NCBI GenBank assembly: GCA_964036045.1
Contig: OZ038382.1
Span: 4,069,789-4,133,788 of the forward strand
Reading direction: 5' to 3'
Origin: Eutreptiella sp. 'Long Island Sound 2002'
Taxonomy: Eukaryota; Euglenozoa; Euglenophyceae; Eutreptiales; Eutreptiaceae
Length of the DNA: 64,000 nt
This document shows, piece after piece, positions 11,146 through 21,460 of the stretch; within the stretch, counting starts at the first letter, position 1, and the number at the start of each line of letters is the position of its first letter. The position numbers and the translations under genes were made by a program. Under the pieces are notes generated by a model. That model saw nothing but the letters and a program-made list of their open reading frames with translations. It did not search any database and was not told the DNA's origin.

Positions 11146-13152
11146 TCACTTGCGCTGCAGGGAGAACTCCCCGTCCGGCTGCAGCTGGAGTCCCAGGTAG
11201 GGGACGGAGTCCGCCGCTGGTACCCAGTGCCATGGGTCTTCCAGGTGGGGACAGAGGCGCAGCTGCAGGCCCGGGACCCCCTCCGTGGTGGCCATGGCGC
11301 ACATGCGGGGGTTGAGATCCATGCCCATCATCCCCAGGTACGCGGCCACCGCCTCCACGCCCTCGACGAAGTGCTGCAGCGTGTGGGCCACTACCAGCAG
11401 GTCGTCGATGTAGGCCTGGATGAGGCCTTGCTCGGCCCCTCCCGGCGGGCGCAGGCGGGGCCCCTGCGCCCTGAGCAGGGGCTCCAGGAGGAGCGCGTAC
11501 AGCAGGGGGCTCTCGGGGTTGCCCTGCTGGACGCCGGGCAGCATGTGGACGGGCTGCGTTAGCCCGTGTGCGGTGACGATGCGCAGCCTGGCGCACGTGT
11601 GGAGGAAGAGCAGGAGGTCGATGACCTCCGGCGGCACGGAGAGGTGGCGCAGAATGAGGTGGAGGGCGCCGTGCGGGGCGGTGTCGAAGGCCTTGCGGGC
11701 GTCGAAGGAGAAAACGTACTTGGGCCTTCCCCGCTGGAGCTGCCGCTGCGCCATGAACAGTGGGGGGCCTGTGTTGGAGCCAGGGAGGGCCCCTTGCTGC
11801 CAGTCGCTGACCATTGCGTGCCGTGTGAGCACTTCCGTGATGCGCTGGGTGAGGGGGCCCGTGAGCAGCTTCATGTGCAGCTGGCCCAGGGCTATGGGCC
11901 TGTAGTCGTCAAGTCTGGCGGAGCCCGGTACCTTGGGGCGGAGCCAGATGTGCGCGTCCCTCCAGTGCATCGGCGGCGGGGCGCCGCGGAGGATGGTCCG
12001 GTAGGAGTGGACCAGGAGCCACTGGACGGGTGCCGGGGGGGCCTTGATGAAACGGGCCTCCACGTGGTTGGGACCTGGGGCCTTGCCATCGGCCCTGTCC
12101 AGGGCGGACTGCAGGTCCTGCATGGAGTACTGCTGGACCTGTGTCCAGGCCCCGTCAGGGACCCGGGGGACATGGCGGCCGAGGACTGCCTGGAAGCCTG
12201 GGAGGTCCACCGGGCGTTTGTCATACAGTTCCCGCCAGAAGGCGGGAACTGTGAACATCACGTCGTGGGCCTCCGTGAGGAGCGTTTGGGTGTTGGGGAC
12301 CCGCACGTTCCAGAGGCCTGACGGGCCCGGGGCCTCTACCTCTATGACTCCCCGCACGGTTTTCCATGGCTGGGCGATGTCGGGGGCATGGCGGCGCCAG
12401 AAGTCCTTGATGGCGCGCTTGCGGTCTGCCGCAAGGAGTGCGCGGAGTTGGCAAATGTTCTCCTCGAGGGCGGCTGCTTGCTTCTCCAGCTCCTCCTGTA
12501 GCTGGCCCTGCGTGGTCGGGCAGAACCCGGGCGACGCACCCCGCAGCTCCTCCGCGAGCCAGAGCGCCGCCCCGGACCTGATGCCATGCCGTGCCGCGTC
12601 CGCCTGGTACGCTGGCGGCGCGCACGCTGCCAGGGTGTCATAGCGGAGGACCGCCGCCTGGAGCCGCTTTCCGCTCTCCGGGGGGTCCCCCTCCGCCGGG
12701 TCCGTCCCCGCCGGGGGGGGCTGCCGGCGTCCCACCACACGCGCTAGGGCGTCATGCGCCGCGTGGAGGTGTTCAAACACCTTGTCCGGCGCGGCCGCGG
12801 GCATGGACCTGTAGGCGTGCTGCTCTGCGGGACCCAGCCAGGGCGCCAGGGAGGGTTCATCCTGCGCGGCGGTGACCGCCGCCCACAGGCAGTGTTGGAC
12901 GGGCGCGGCCTCGGCAACGTACGGGAGGAGGCAGCCCTCCGTGTGGCTGTAGGGGGTGGGCACCGCCGCGCGCCCCGCTGCGCTGAGGAGGCCCCGCAAG
13001 GCCAGGCGGACCGGGTGGTGGTCCGAGCCGATAACCTGGTGGTGTGCCATGCCGCGAGCCCAGACGCTTTCCCGCAGGGACCACGGCAGGAGGGGCTCGT
13101 TGACCAGGAAGGTGTCCACCCTGTGCCGGGACGGGTGGAGCGTGGGGGTCAT
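11146..13152 (-). CDS. LINE A reverse transcriptase (with end of the endonuclease)
   Basis: 668 codons open in one frame. It starts with the endonuclease C-terminus (SDHHPV), then a ~200-residue linker, then RT: YRPIALGQLHMKLL, motif A FSFDARKAFDTAPHGAL, GVQQGNPESPLLYALL, and motif C AYIDDLLVVA (about 11,400-11,420), followed by YLGL. Catalytic Asps are present. It copies element RNA at the nicked target. The ORF stops at TGA 11,146 soon after the palm. In the same frame ~34 more codons run to a TAA near 11,041. No RNase H or C-terminal Cys/His motif follows, so the thumb and C-terminus are short or missing compared with usual LINEs. Confidence 0.85.
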   Translation of the reverse strand: MTPTLHPSRHRVDTFLVNEPLLPWSLRESVWARGMAHHQVIGSDHHPVRLALRGLLSAAGRAAVPTPYSHTEGCLLPYVAEAAPVQHCLWAAVTAAQDEPSLAPWLGPAEQHAYRSMPAAAPDKVFEHLHAAHDALARVVGRRQPPPAGTDPAEGDPPESGKRLQAAVLRYDTLAACAPPAYQADAARHGIRSGAALWLAEELRGASPGFCPTTQGQLQEELEKQAAALEENICQLRALLAADRKRAIKDFWRRHAPDIAQPWKTVRGVIEVEAPGPSGLWNVRVPNTQTLLTEAHDVMFTVPAFWRELYDKRPVDLPGFQAVLGRHVPRVPDGAWTQVQQYSMQDLQSALDRADGKAPGPNHVEARFIKAPPAPVQWLLVHSYRTILRGAPPPMHWRDAHIWLRPKVPGSARLDDYRPIALGQLHMKLLTGPLTQRITEVLTRHAMVSDWQQGALPGSNTGPPLFMAQRQLQRGRPKYVFSFDARKAFDTAPHGALHLILRHLSVPPEVIDLLLFLHTCARLRIVTAHGLTQPVHMLPGVQQGNPESPLLYALLLEPLLRAQGPRLRPPGGAEQGLIQAYIDDLLVVAHTLQHFVEGVEAVAAYLGMMGMDLNPRMCAMATTEGVPGLQLRLCPHLEDPWHWVPAADSVPYLGLQLQPDGEFSLQRK

Positions 13153-13824
13153 GTCCTCCTCGCCGCCTGCCGTGGCCCTCCGGAAACCGCAGGCCTCTCA
13201 GCCCGCACGGAAGTGCTCCGTGGCCGGGTTGGTGGTGGCATCCATGTAGATGTTGGTGTCGCCGCCGATGACCACCGGGTGTCTCCCACCGAGGCTGCGT
13301 GCCGTGGCATACATTTGTATGTCGGCCCAGAACGCCGCCCGTCCCGCCCACGGGGAGCAGCCTGCTTGCGGCCGGTGGACGTTGATGAGGGTGAGGCCTC
13401 CCCCGTCCGTGCGGATCTCCAGGGCCACGGCCTTCCCGGGGACGATTTCCGTGAAACTGAGCACCTCCTGCTCCGCCACGTACTTGCTGCTGACTGCGGT
13501 GAGGAGGCCCCCCCCTCTCGAGGTGGAAGTGGCTCCCGTCTCCGCCAGCCGGCTGCTGAAGAAGCAGGTGTACCCCTTGTCCCGGAGCGCCGCGGCCACG
13601 TGCATCTCCTGCGCCCGGGTGGCGATCCCTGTTTCCTGGAGCATGATGGCAAAGCCCCCCTCCCAGGGTAGCATGCCGGTGATGGGGTGCTCCTTGTCGG
13701 TACAGGCCGCCGGCCCCTGGCGCCGCCGGAGCGTGTCCGAGGGGGACCTGTGTGGCGGTACAAGGCTGTTGCGCAGGTTCCACGAGAGGAGCCATAGGGC
13801 GTCGTCCGCCGTGTCTTCCTGGAG
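13153..13824 (-). pseudogene. LINE A apurinic-like endonuclease domain
   Basis: Exonuclease-endonuclease-phosphatase domain that nicks the target DNA for target-primed reverse transcription. Visible motifs are LLSWNLRN at the start, AIMLQETG (catalytic Glu), GGGLTLINVHRP and VVIGGDTNIY (Asp/Asn). The last motif, SDHHPV, lies just below in the next segment (about 13,005-13,025). A TGA at 13,198-13,200 interrupts the domain in frame, between GDTN and SDHHPV, consistent with CGA-to-TGA. All other catalytic motifs are present, so the inactivation looks recent. Confidence 0.8.
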
Positions 13825-13827
13825 TCA

Positions 13828-15160
13828 GCTATCCCACATCGGCATCGCCGCTGGGTCCGCCGGTGCAGCCAGGGCATCCGGGTGCGCCGGGGTAATGGGG
13901 TGCAAGCCAGTTCCCAGCGGGGCCCACAGGGGGGCCAGGGGGCCAGCCCCGCGGGGATGGACCCTTGTTGGGCCGTACCGCCGGTCCCCGGGGCCGGTCC
14001 GGGTGCCTCCTCATCGCCGTCTGCGTGGTCGGCCGCCTGGGGCGGGGGGCGCCGGGCGTACGGGGCGTGCCATGGGGACCTCCGTGCCCTCCCTTGCAGG
14101 ATGTTGGAGGCCGCCTCCTTGTCGTCCACCGGGGCTGCAGCGTGCACCGCGTGCCACGCCAGGTGTTCCAGCATTGCCCCGCTTGTGGAGTACGTGTCTG
14201 CACACAGGGGGCATTTCGTTGGTTCCGTGGCCCCTCCCGCCGGGGGGAGCGGCACCGACTTCCGGATGGCGCCCTCTGTCGCTGGTTCGAAGGGCAGGTT
14301 GGCCAGCGGAACCGTGTGTGGCGCCAGCGCGCCGCCCGGGGCCGCCACATCGAGGGCTGGTGTCGCGGGCGCGGGCCCGAGACTCCGGATGGCATCGCGC
14401 TGCGCGTCCGCTTGCAGCCACGTTTGCCAGTGCGTGGAGCCGATTTGGCGGTCGGGTTTGCCCCTCCATCGCAGGTCGTGGAAGGCTTGTAGCCAGTGGT
14501 ACACTGTGGTCGGGACCTCCAGCTGGAGTTCTAGGTCGGCGGGGTGCGCCGCTGCTGGCCACACCCCCGGCCTGGCCGCCCGGGCGTTGTTCTTCAGCCT
14601 GACCTGGAGCAGGAGGGCGTGGTGTTCGCCCTCCTGTAGCGCCTTGACGATCATGCGGGTACAGTCTGCCACACGGACCACGGCTTCGGGCCCCGGCAGG
14701 CGCTCGGGGTCGCAGACGACGATGTGCGCGTCCGCCGGGCTGAACATGCAGACCACCCACTGTGGGTTCTGCTGTCCCCGTTGGGCCACCGCCAGGGTAG
14801 CCGCCGGGCGGGCGTGCGTGATTGGCCCCGCGTGGAGGTCCGGGACATCCGTGGCCCTGATGGTGTCTCCCTGCCACACGGCGCGTAGATGCTCCTCCTG
14901 GTCGGGGCTCCACACCAGTGCGGGGGTTTGACCCATCCTGGTTCCTGCCTCTTGTTGGGGGCGCTGAGGGTGTGTAGCAGGGCTGCCAGCGGCCAGGGGT
15001 CCGCCGACATATAATTGGCCTGGGTGGGCCCCTGCTGCCAGTCGACGTGGGGCAGGGGCGGGAATGCCCTTTGCCTGGCGGTGCTGTGCCAGACGGTCCA
15101 GCGGCCCCCGGCCAGGATGTGCGACCGGTACCCTCCGGCGTGGCCGTGCAGGATGGCCTG
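13828..15160 (-). pseudogene. LINE A middle region with C2H2 zinc finger
   Basis: Frame evidence runs from SHILAGGRWTVWHSTARQRA (about 15,050-15,130) into a second frame near 14,940 (GQTPALVWSPDQEEHLRAVW). That frame stays sensible to about 14.0 kb. It contains CPLCADTYSTSGAMLEHLAW followed by HAVH (about 14,144-14,214), a C2H2-type zinc finger often found in LINE proteins for nucleic-acid binding. Near 14 kb the reading moves to the endonuclease frame. A TGA at 13,825-13,827 stands just before the endonuclease and fits a CGA-to-TGA change. Confidence 0.6.
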
Positions 15161-15163
15161 TTA

Positions 15164-17222
15164 GCCTGCCGTCTGCAGCACCAGTGCCTCCCCCTGCTGT
15201 GGCCCGGGAGGGGGTGTACCACGCCCGCATCCCAGATGCGGGTGCGCCCGCGGAGTGTGCTGTGCCACGGGTGGGGTGCATCGCGCTGCGGCCCTTGTAT
15301 GCTTTCCGCGATCTGCGCCGGGCCGTGGTGGTGGACGAAGCTCTCCCCGCCGTCCGCCAGCAGCGCCGCCGCGACGACGTATAGCTGCTCTGCCGTGAGG
15401 GGTGCCGTCGGCGCGTGCGTTGCGGCCGGCTGGCGGGGCTGCGTGTTGCGGCAGGGGTAGTGGGGCAGCAGTTGCGCCGGCCACGGCGCCACGGGACCCA
15501 TGGTGACGGCCGCGACCGCGGACGCCAGCACCGTGCGGTCCGCTGGTCTGTACTGCCTGAGCCCCGTGGTATCTCGGGCGAGGTGCCTGCAGGCCGCCGT
15601 CCAGGCCACCACTCCGAAGTTCGTGACGTCCGGTTCGGCACCATCCGCGCCATCGCTTCCCCTTTGTTGTACCGTGGTGGTGGTGTCGAGCGGGGGGCCC
15701 TGCTGCAGCGCCTCCGGGCCCTGCCCCGGCAAGAGGGCGGGCAGGACTGGCTGCGGGAAGCTCTGCGCGCCTCGGCGCTCCGGGTGCGTGTGGTACGGGT
15801 TTTGCCAGCGGTGCTCCGGGGCCGCCGGTGGTAGCAAGAGGAGTTGGTGTAGGTACCAGTGGCCTTGCGCGGCGGACAGGTTGCGGAGCGTTAGCTACTG
15901 TTCCACCAAGCCTCCCGGGTGCGCGGCCTCCACGCGGCGCTGCAAACCCAGGCGGCCCAGGCGGTTGGACGTGCCCGCGCGTGGGATGTGGGTCTGCGGG
16001 TAAAGCACGCGCAGCGGCTCCAGCGCCAGGTCTAGCACCTCGTCGTTGAGCTGCTCCGTGAGAGCCGACGCCCTGTGCAGGGCGTGTCGGACCCCGGCTG
16101 TGGGGACCGTGAGCTGTTCTAGCACCGGCCCCGGCGGGTACCGTGCACCCGGGTTCGTTGGCCACTCCCTGGTGTGGCTCAGTATGGCCCTCCATACATC
16201 CCTCGTAGAGGCGTGTTGGGGGGCCAAAGAGGGGACCTTCCGTAGGAGGCGGTGGCACGCCGGCGGCAATCGCATGGGCTGTGGGGCGGCCACGGTGATC
16301 CACCTGCACGCCGTGCCGGGCACGATCGCCCCCCATTCCACGGTCCTCATGCCCTCGGCGTGGAGTAGCGCCTGGCCCTGGACCAGAGGGAAATAGGGGC
16401 TCGAGCGCCCGTCTCCTTCCCTCCACCGTACCCAGGCCGCCCCCGCCTGCAGGCTGCGGAGCAGGGCCACGCCGGGGAGGAGTGGCTGCGGGAAACCCCC
16501 TTGACAGCTTGAGTGCTGTGGGCCAGGGTGCCCATGGGCAAATACCACAACGGGAGGACCCAGGGGCCCGGCAGCGGTTGCGCCTCCCCTGCGTCCCATC
16601 GCCACTCGGAGTCTGGCGGGGCGGCCGGGACCGTGCCAGTGTGCAGGAAGTGGCGTGCCCTCTTGTCGGGGTGCCGTTGGAGGGTTGCCGCGAGGCTGAG
16701 ACCCTCTGCCGCGGGTGCCACTGGGAGGCCGCCCCGGGGCCTGCGCCAGGGGTAATCCTGGTCGGCCGGCCAGGTGTGGAGGTCCCGGGCGATTTCCTCC
16801 CCGGTCCCTGTGGGGGCGTCTTCCGGTGCTAGGTGCCACATGACGGCGAGCACCGCCCACGTGGAGAAGGGCCACGCCCGTGGGGGGTTGTACACCTGGA
16901 TGGTCCACTGTGGGCGCGCCCGCCGCTCACGGGATGCGTGGAGCACCCCTTGGACCATGTCCGCCGCCAGGACGGGCACCATACCCGAGGGCTCCACAAT
17001 GATCCCCTCTGCAGGTCCGCCGTGGCGGCCCCGGTTGTGCAAGGCCACTGCCGCCTGTCCCGCGTGGGTGACTCGGTCGACGGCCTCCTGGATGTTCACG
17101 CTGCCGCGTGCGGTCTCATCCAGGATCCAGCCCTGCGCCACCTCGTAGCGTAGGGCGGCGCATGCGGCCGCGGGTCTCACCTCGGGCAGCGCTCCGTCAT
17201 CGGGGCCGGGCTGAGGGTGCTG
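15164..17222 (-). pseudogene. LINE A N-terminal region, frameshifted
   Basis: Continues the CCCH-finger ORF of 42,107-42,385 (joined sequence QHPQPGPDDGALPEVRP). The frame from 17,222 reads sensibly to the CCCCC run at 16,496-16,500. There the protein jumps to the frame holding GGFPQPLLPGVALLRSL and onward, then passes a TAG at 15,895-15,897. Near 15.2 kb the best frame changes again, and a TAA occurs at 15,161-15,163. I see no named domain. It is Trp- and Pro-rich, with an even residue mix that supports former coding. It is probably an ORF1-like or N-terminal part of a long single-ORF LINE polyprotein. Confidence 0.65.
17211..17222. repeat. left copy of the 12-bp target site duplication of LINE B
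   Basis: CTGAGGGTGCTG, identical to 42,107-42,118. On the minus strand it encodes Q-H-P-Q of the LINE A ORF. Bases outside and inside the two copies differ, so the duplication is exactly 12 bp. Confidence 0.9.
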
Positions 17223-17399
17223 CTAAGAAAACGACGCACCGCCAGCAAAGATAAAGCGAAAAATCTTTTTTCCCGACCTCAGAAACCCCCCAAAAACTTT
17301 TACGCCGCTGTTTGGCGAGGTCGCAAAATTTAGGACACTCACAAAACAAAGACGAACAATAGAGTCGCGACGGCGAAGAACCTGAGCGTTGCATGCTCC

Positions 17400-17620
17400 A
17401 AAACACCTAGCAAAGTGCGTGTCCTAGGCGCTAGGGACTTGTGCGCGCTCCACAAACAAAGAAGAAGAAAAGAGGCGAACACCAAAAACCAGCAAGCCAC
17501 GACGACGAAGACAAGAACAAAGCGAGCGCCGAGCCACCTAGCAAAGTGCGTGCCATAGGAGCTAGGCGACATGTGCGCGTCAAAAAAAAAAAAAAAGAGA
17601 GAAGGAAACGCAACAAAAAG
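17400..17620 (+). repeat. ~130-bp duplicated unit in the LINE B leader
   Basis: CACCTAGCAAAGTGCGTG occurs near 17,405 and again near 17,535, each followed by a related GCTAGG...TGTGCGCG stretch and an A-rich run. These are two diverged copies of a ~130-bp unit. Confidence 0.65.
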
Positions 17621-17685
17621 AGAAACACCAAACCACAAACAAAAAAGACGCGACCACGGACCACGGGAAAACGAGGTATGACAAC

Positions 17686-18460
17686 CAAGTATGTTACGGC
17701 CCCATGCGTCATACATATCGTATCCACCGCTACACATACGTGGATGAGAAAACCAAGTATGTTGCGAAGGAGGGCGCCCAAGGGACAACACCGCACGCAA
17801 AAAAAAAAAAAAGAACGACGAACCGCCACGCACGTCAAAAGGCACGCCCGCAAACACAAACCACAACCATATATCCCCCATATTTCTTCCTCCATAGGCC
17901 CCGATCGCCGCGAGAAAAAAAAAAAAAATCCACAAAAGCGCAAAAGGTATCGGGCAGCCACGGACAAAGGGGAAACAATGAAAAGGCGAACAAGCGAACG
18001 TTCACCAACCACGAGGAAACAACGGTATGGCGAGCAAGTATGTTAACAATAAGAGGGAGGGCGCCAAAGGGACGGACCACGCACACACGCACACACATAA
18101 ACAAGACCGCAAGGAGCGAGAAGACGGAGACAAGAGCAAGGAAAAACAAGGTATGAACCCCACACCGCCCCGCCCGCAAACACACACACGCTCTCGCTAT
18201 AGGGAATGACCACGTACCACGGGGAAACAAAGGTATGGAGGTATGACGAACAAGTATGTTAAAAATGCGAGGGAAGGCGCCAAGGGGACGAAAACACAAA
18301 CGCACACAAAGCCGCAAGATGCACGAGGACGGAGACGAGACAAAGGAAAGTCATGGTATGCAACCCCACCCCCGCCCCACCCACAAACAAACACACGCTT
18401 TCTCTATAGGGGACGGCAACAAGAAGCGGCACAAGGTACAACAAGTATGTTGAAAAAAGA
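17686..18460 (+). repeat. degenerate tandem repeat with CAAGTATGTT core
   Basis: CAAGTATGTT occurs at 17,686, 17,753, 18,035, 18,251 and 18,442. Several copies are followed by GAGGGAGGGCGCCAAAGGGAC-like sequence and preceded by CCACGGGGAAACAAAGGTATG-like sequence. Poly-A runs lie between copies. Spacing varies (67-282 bp). No credible ORF; it is part of the LINE B 5' region. Confidence 0.7.
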
Positions 18461-18959
18461 AAATAAAAACGAAACCGCCTTCCACGCTCTTTCTATAGGG
18501 GAAACGCAATGCGCAGAGGTATGTTATCGAAGACGCAGCGAGAAAGAAAAAAAAAACAAGAGGGAGGAGACACAAACCACAACACGCAAAAAAAAAAAAA
18601 AAAAAAAAGGACCTGCGCACGCTCTTTCTCAACACGGGAAGAAAACATGATGGGACGAAAGGACAGGTACGTGCTACGCATCACACATGCCACGCATCTC
18701 TGCTACGCATCTACAGGACCTCTTCTTCTGCCTTTTGAAACATGCCGACGACCGACGACGAGAACCAGCCAAGGTATGACACACCCCACCCCACCAACCA
18801 CACACCGCGAGCACACACAAGCGCACGCACGACAGCCACACCGAGCGCGACCCCCCCCCCCCCCACGCCACCCACACCAACACGAAGGGCCACACAGCGC
18901 ACACACACACACCAGCGCCAAGGGGAAGGGCACCCGGAAGACACACCCACCGCACCACC

Positions 18960-20790
18960 ACACCACACCACCACCGGCAGCGAAACCCAGCCAGGAGTGG
19001 CGGGGAGTAGCACACAGGAACCTCCGCCAGGAGTGGCGAGGGACCAACCACACCAGCCACAAACCCACCACACACGCCACCGCCGCACGCCACACGCCGC
19101 ACACCACACACCGCACACCACGCACCACCGCCGACAGCGAAACCCAGCCAGGAGTGGCGGGGAACCGCGCCCGGGACCCTCCGCCAGGAGTGGCGAGGAA
19201 CGCCCACCACCGCCGGCAGCGAAACCCAGCCAGGAGTGGCGGGGAGTAGCACACAGGAACCTCCGCCGGGAGTGGCGAGGAACCGACCACACCACACACC
19301 AGCCGCAACCCCACCAGCACACCACCACCGCACACCACACACCACACACCACACACCACACACCACACACCACACACCACACACCACCGCCGCCAGCGGA
19401 CCCCAGCCGGGAGAGGCGGGGGACCACACACCACCACCGGCACCGAAACCCAGCCAGGAGTGGCGGGGAGTAGCACGCAGGAACCTCCGCCAGGAGTGGC
19501 GAGGGACCGACCACGCCACACACCGCCGCCAACGGACCCCAGCCAGGAGTGGCGAGGACCGCCCACCACCACCAGCAGCGAAACCCAGCCAGGAGTGGCG
19601 GGGAGTAGCACACAGGAACCTCCGCCAGGAGTGGCGAGGGACCAACAACCAACACACCACCGCCACACACCACAAACCACCGCCGCCAGCGGACCCCAGC
19701 CAGGAGTGGCGGGGACCGCCCACCACCACCGGCAGCGAAACCCAGCCAGGAGTGGCGGGGAGTAGCACACAGGAACCTCCGCCAGGAGTGGCGAGGGACC
19801 AACCACACCACACACCACCCACAACCCCGCCAACACACCACCGCCGCACACCACACACCACACACCACGCACCACCACCGCCAGCAGGCCCCAGCCAGGA
19901 GTGGCGGGAAACCGCACACCACCACCGGCAGCGAAACCCAGCCAGGAGTGGCGGGGAGTAGCACACAGGAAACTCCGCCAGGGGTGGCGAGGGACAAACC
20001 ACACCACACACCAACCACAACCCCACCACACACCGCCGCCGCCAGCGAACCCCAGCCAGGAGTGGCGGGAAACCGCGCCCAGGGCCCTCAGCCAGGAGTG
20101 GCGAGGACCGCCCGTCGCCACCGGCATCGAAACCCAGCCAGGAGTGGCGGGGAGTAGAACACAGGAACCTCCGCCAGGAGTGGCGAGGGACCAACCACAG
20201 CCACAACCCCACCAACACACCACCGCCGCACACCACACACCACACACCACACACCACGCGCCACGCACCACCGCCGCCAGCAGGCCCCAGCCAGGAGTGG
20301 CGGGGAACCGCACACCACCACAGGCAGCGAAACCCAGCCAGGAGTGGCGGGGAGTAGCACACAGGAACCTCCGCCAGGAGTGGCGAGGGACCAAACACAC
20401 CACACACCAGCCACAACCCCACCACACACCACCGCCGCCCGGAGACCTCAGCCAGGAGTGGCGAGGACCGCCCACCACCACCGGCAGCGAAACCCAACCA
20501 GGAGTGGCGGGGAGTAGCACACGGGAACCTCTGCCAGGAGTGGCGAGGGACCAACCGCACCACACACCAGCCACAACCCCACCAACACACCGCCACCGCT
20601 CACCACACACCACACACCACACACCACACACCACACGCCACTGCCGGCGGCGGAACCCCAGCCAGGAGTGGCGGGGAGCCGCACAACACCACAGGCAGCG
20701 AAACCCAGCCAGGAGTGGCGGGGAGTAGCACACAGGAACCTCCGCCAGGAGTGGCGAGGGACCAACCACACCACACACCCGCCACAACCC
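18960..20790 (+). repeat. tandem array of palindromic GCCAGGAGTGGC units
   Basis: Ten or so copies of a ~64-bp composite: CAGCGAAACCCAGCCAGGAG, then TGGCGGGGAGTAGCACACAG, then CCGCCAGGAGTGGCGAGG. They are separated by CA-rich spacers of varying length. Each composite holds two short inverted repeats (GCCA-GGAG-TGGC, extended to CGCCA-GGAG-TGGCG). Copies start near 18,978, 19,136, 19,218, 19,448, 19,577, 19,733, 19,930, 20,128, 20,330, 20,484 and 20,697. Long ORFs on both strands here are products of the repeats. The array lies in the LINE B 5' untranslated region. Confidence 0.85.
19325..19384 (+). repeat. CACCACA heptamer tandem repeat
   Basis: A run of the 7-bp unit CACCACA inside a spacer of the palindrome array. 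Shorter runs recur near 19,850, 20,230 and 20,600. Confidence 0.75.
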
Positions 20791-21059
20791 CACCAACACA
20801 CCACCACCACACACCACACACCACAAACCACGCACCACACACCAACACAGACACCACGCGCGCACGCACCGCGCCACAAACACACACACCGGCGGCGAAC
20901 CACGACCAGAGGAGGGGGCGACACGCCCGCAAGCAACACAGCCAGGAACAGCGAACACCCCCCCCCCCCACCACCACCACCCCACCCCGGAGAGACGGGA
21001 CACCAACCACCGCAAACCGCACAGCGAAAAGGGGGGCGGGACGAAAAGGGCCCACGGGG

Positions 21060-21460
21060 GGCGCAGGCGAGGGACCCAACCTCAGGGGTTTGGGGGCCCC
21101 CCCGGTGACCGTATCGGCCCCACCTGAGCACACGCAATAAGGTGGGATACGCCCGGGACCGTTGGTCAGCGGCCCGCGGTGGCACCGGCCTGGGGGGGTG
21201 ACCAACGGGCCTGACCAAGAGCACTCCCCACGGCACGTACTGCGGTTCGGGCCCAGCGAGGGGCTGCGGGTAGGGCACACCGTCCATCGGGGCAGGCAAG
21301 AGACGCGCCTGTCCCGCAAGGACTCCCCAGCGACCCACAGTGTACCCGACCCCGGTGTGGGGAACGGCTGGAGTACCTGGCTACGGAACAGGTCCATGGA
21401 CGGCATCCGTACAACAGAGTTACACCCTGACGGGGAGTGCAAGCACCGGCCCCCCCACGG
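21060..21460 (+). other. more complex, structured segment of the LINE B 5' region
   Basis: About 400 bp with higher sequence complexity than the surrounding CA-rich repeats. It contains a perfect 10-bp inverted repeat, CCGTTGGTCA (21,159-21,168) and TGACCAACGG (21,199-21,208), around a GC-rich loop. No ORF with a recognisable product was found. It could be a conserved RNA structure or promoter. Confidence 0.45.

Larger units (their letters stand above)
11041..17222 (-). mobile_element. LINE A, main body (N-terminal domains, endonuclease, RT)
   Basis: Minus-strand non-LTR retrotransposon body. It is the continuation of the element whose 5' end lies at 42,107-47,430. The two parts are separated by the 24.9-kb LINE B insertion and share the 12-bp repeat at 17,211-17,222. 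Coding order is N-terminal domains, C2H2 finger, AP-like endonuclease, RT. The body is decayed: one shift near 16,496-16,500, others near 15.2, 14.94 and ~14 kb, and in-frame stops at 15,895, 15,161, 13,825, 13,198 and 11,146. The 3' end lies near 11,041, at a GC boundary. Confidence 0.85.

Noticed and set aside
13149-15653. 834-codon minus-strand ORF taken as one protein
   Set aside because: Only its middle (about 14.0-14.95 kb) reads as protein. Its ends are out of frame with the endonuclease and with the N-terminal region.
18960-20790. CRISPR-like look of regularly spaced palindromic repeats
   Set aside because: Spacers are CA-rich, related to each other and vary in length; the context is a eukaryotic retrotransposon with no cas genes.
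18703-21015. 770-codon minus-strand ORF and several 240-275-codon plus-strand ORFs over the palindrome array
   Set aside because: They are open on both strands because the repeats lack stops in several frames. The translations are just the repeat unit and hold no domain.
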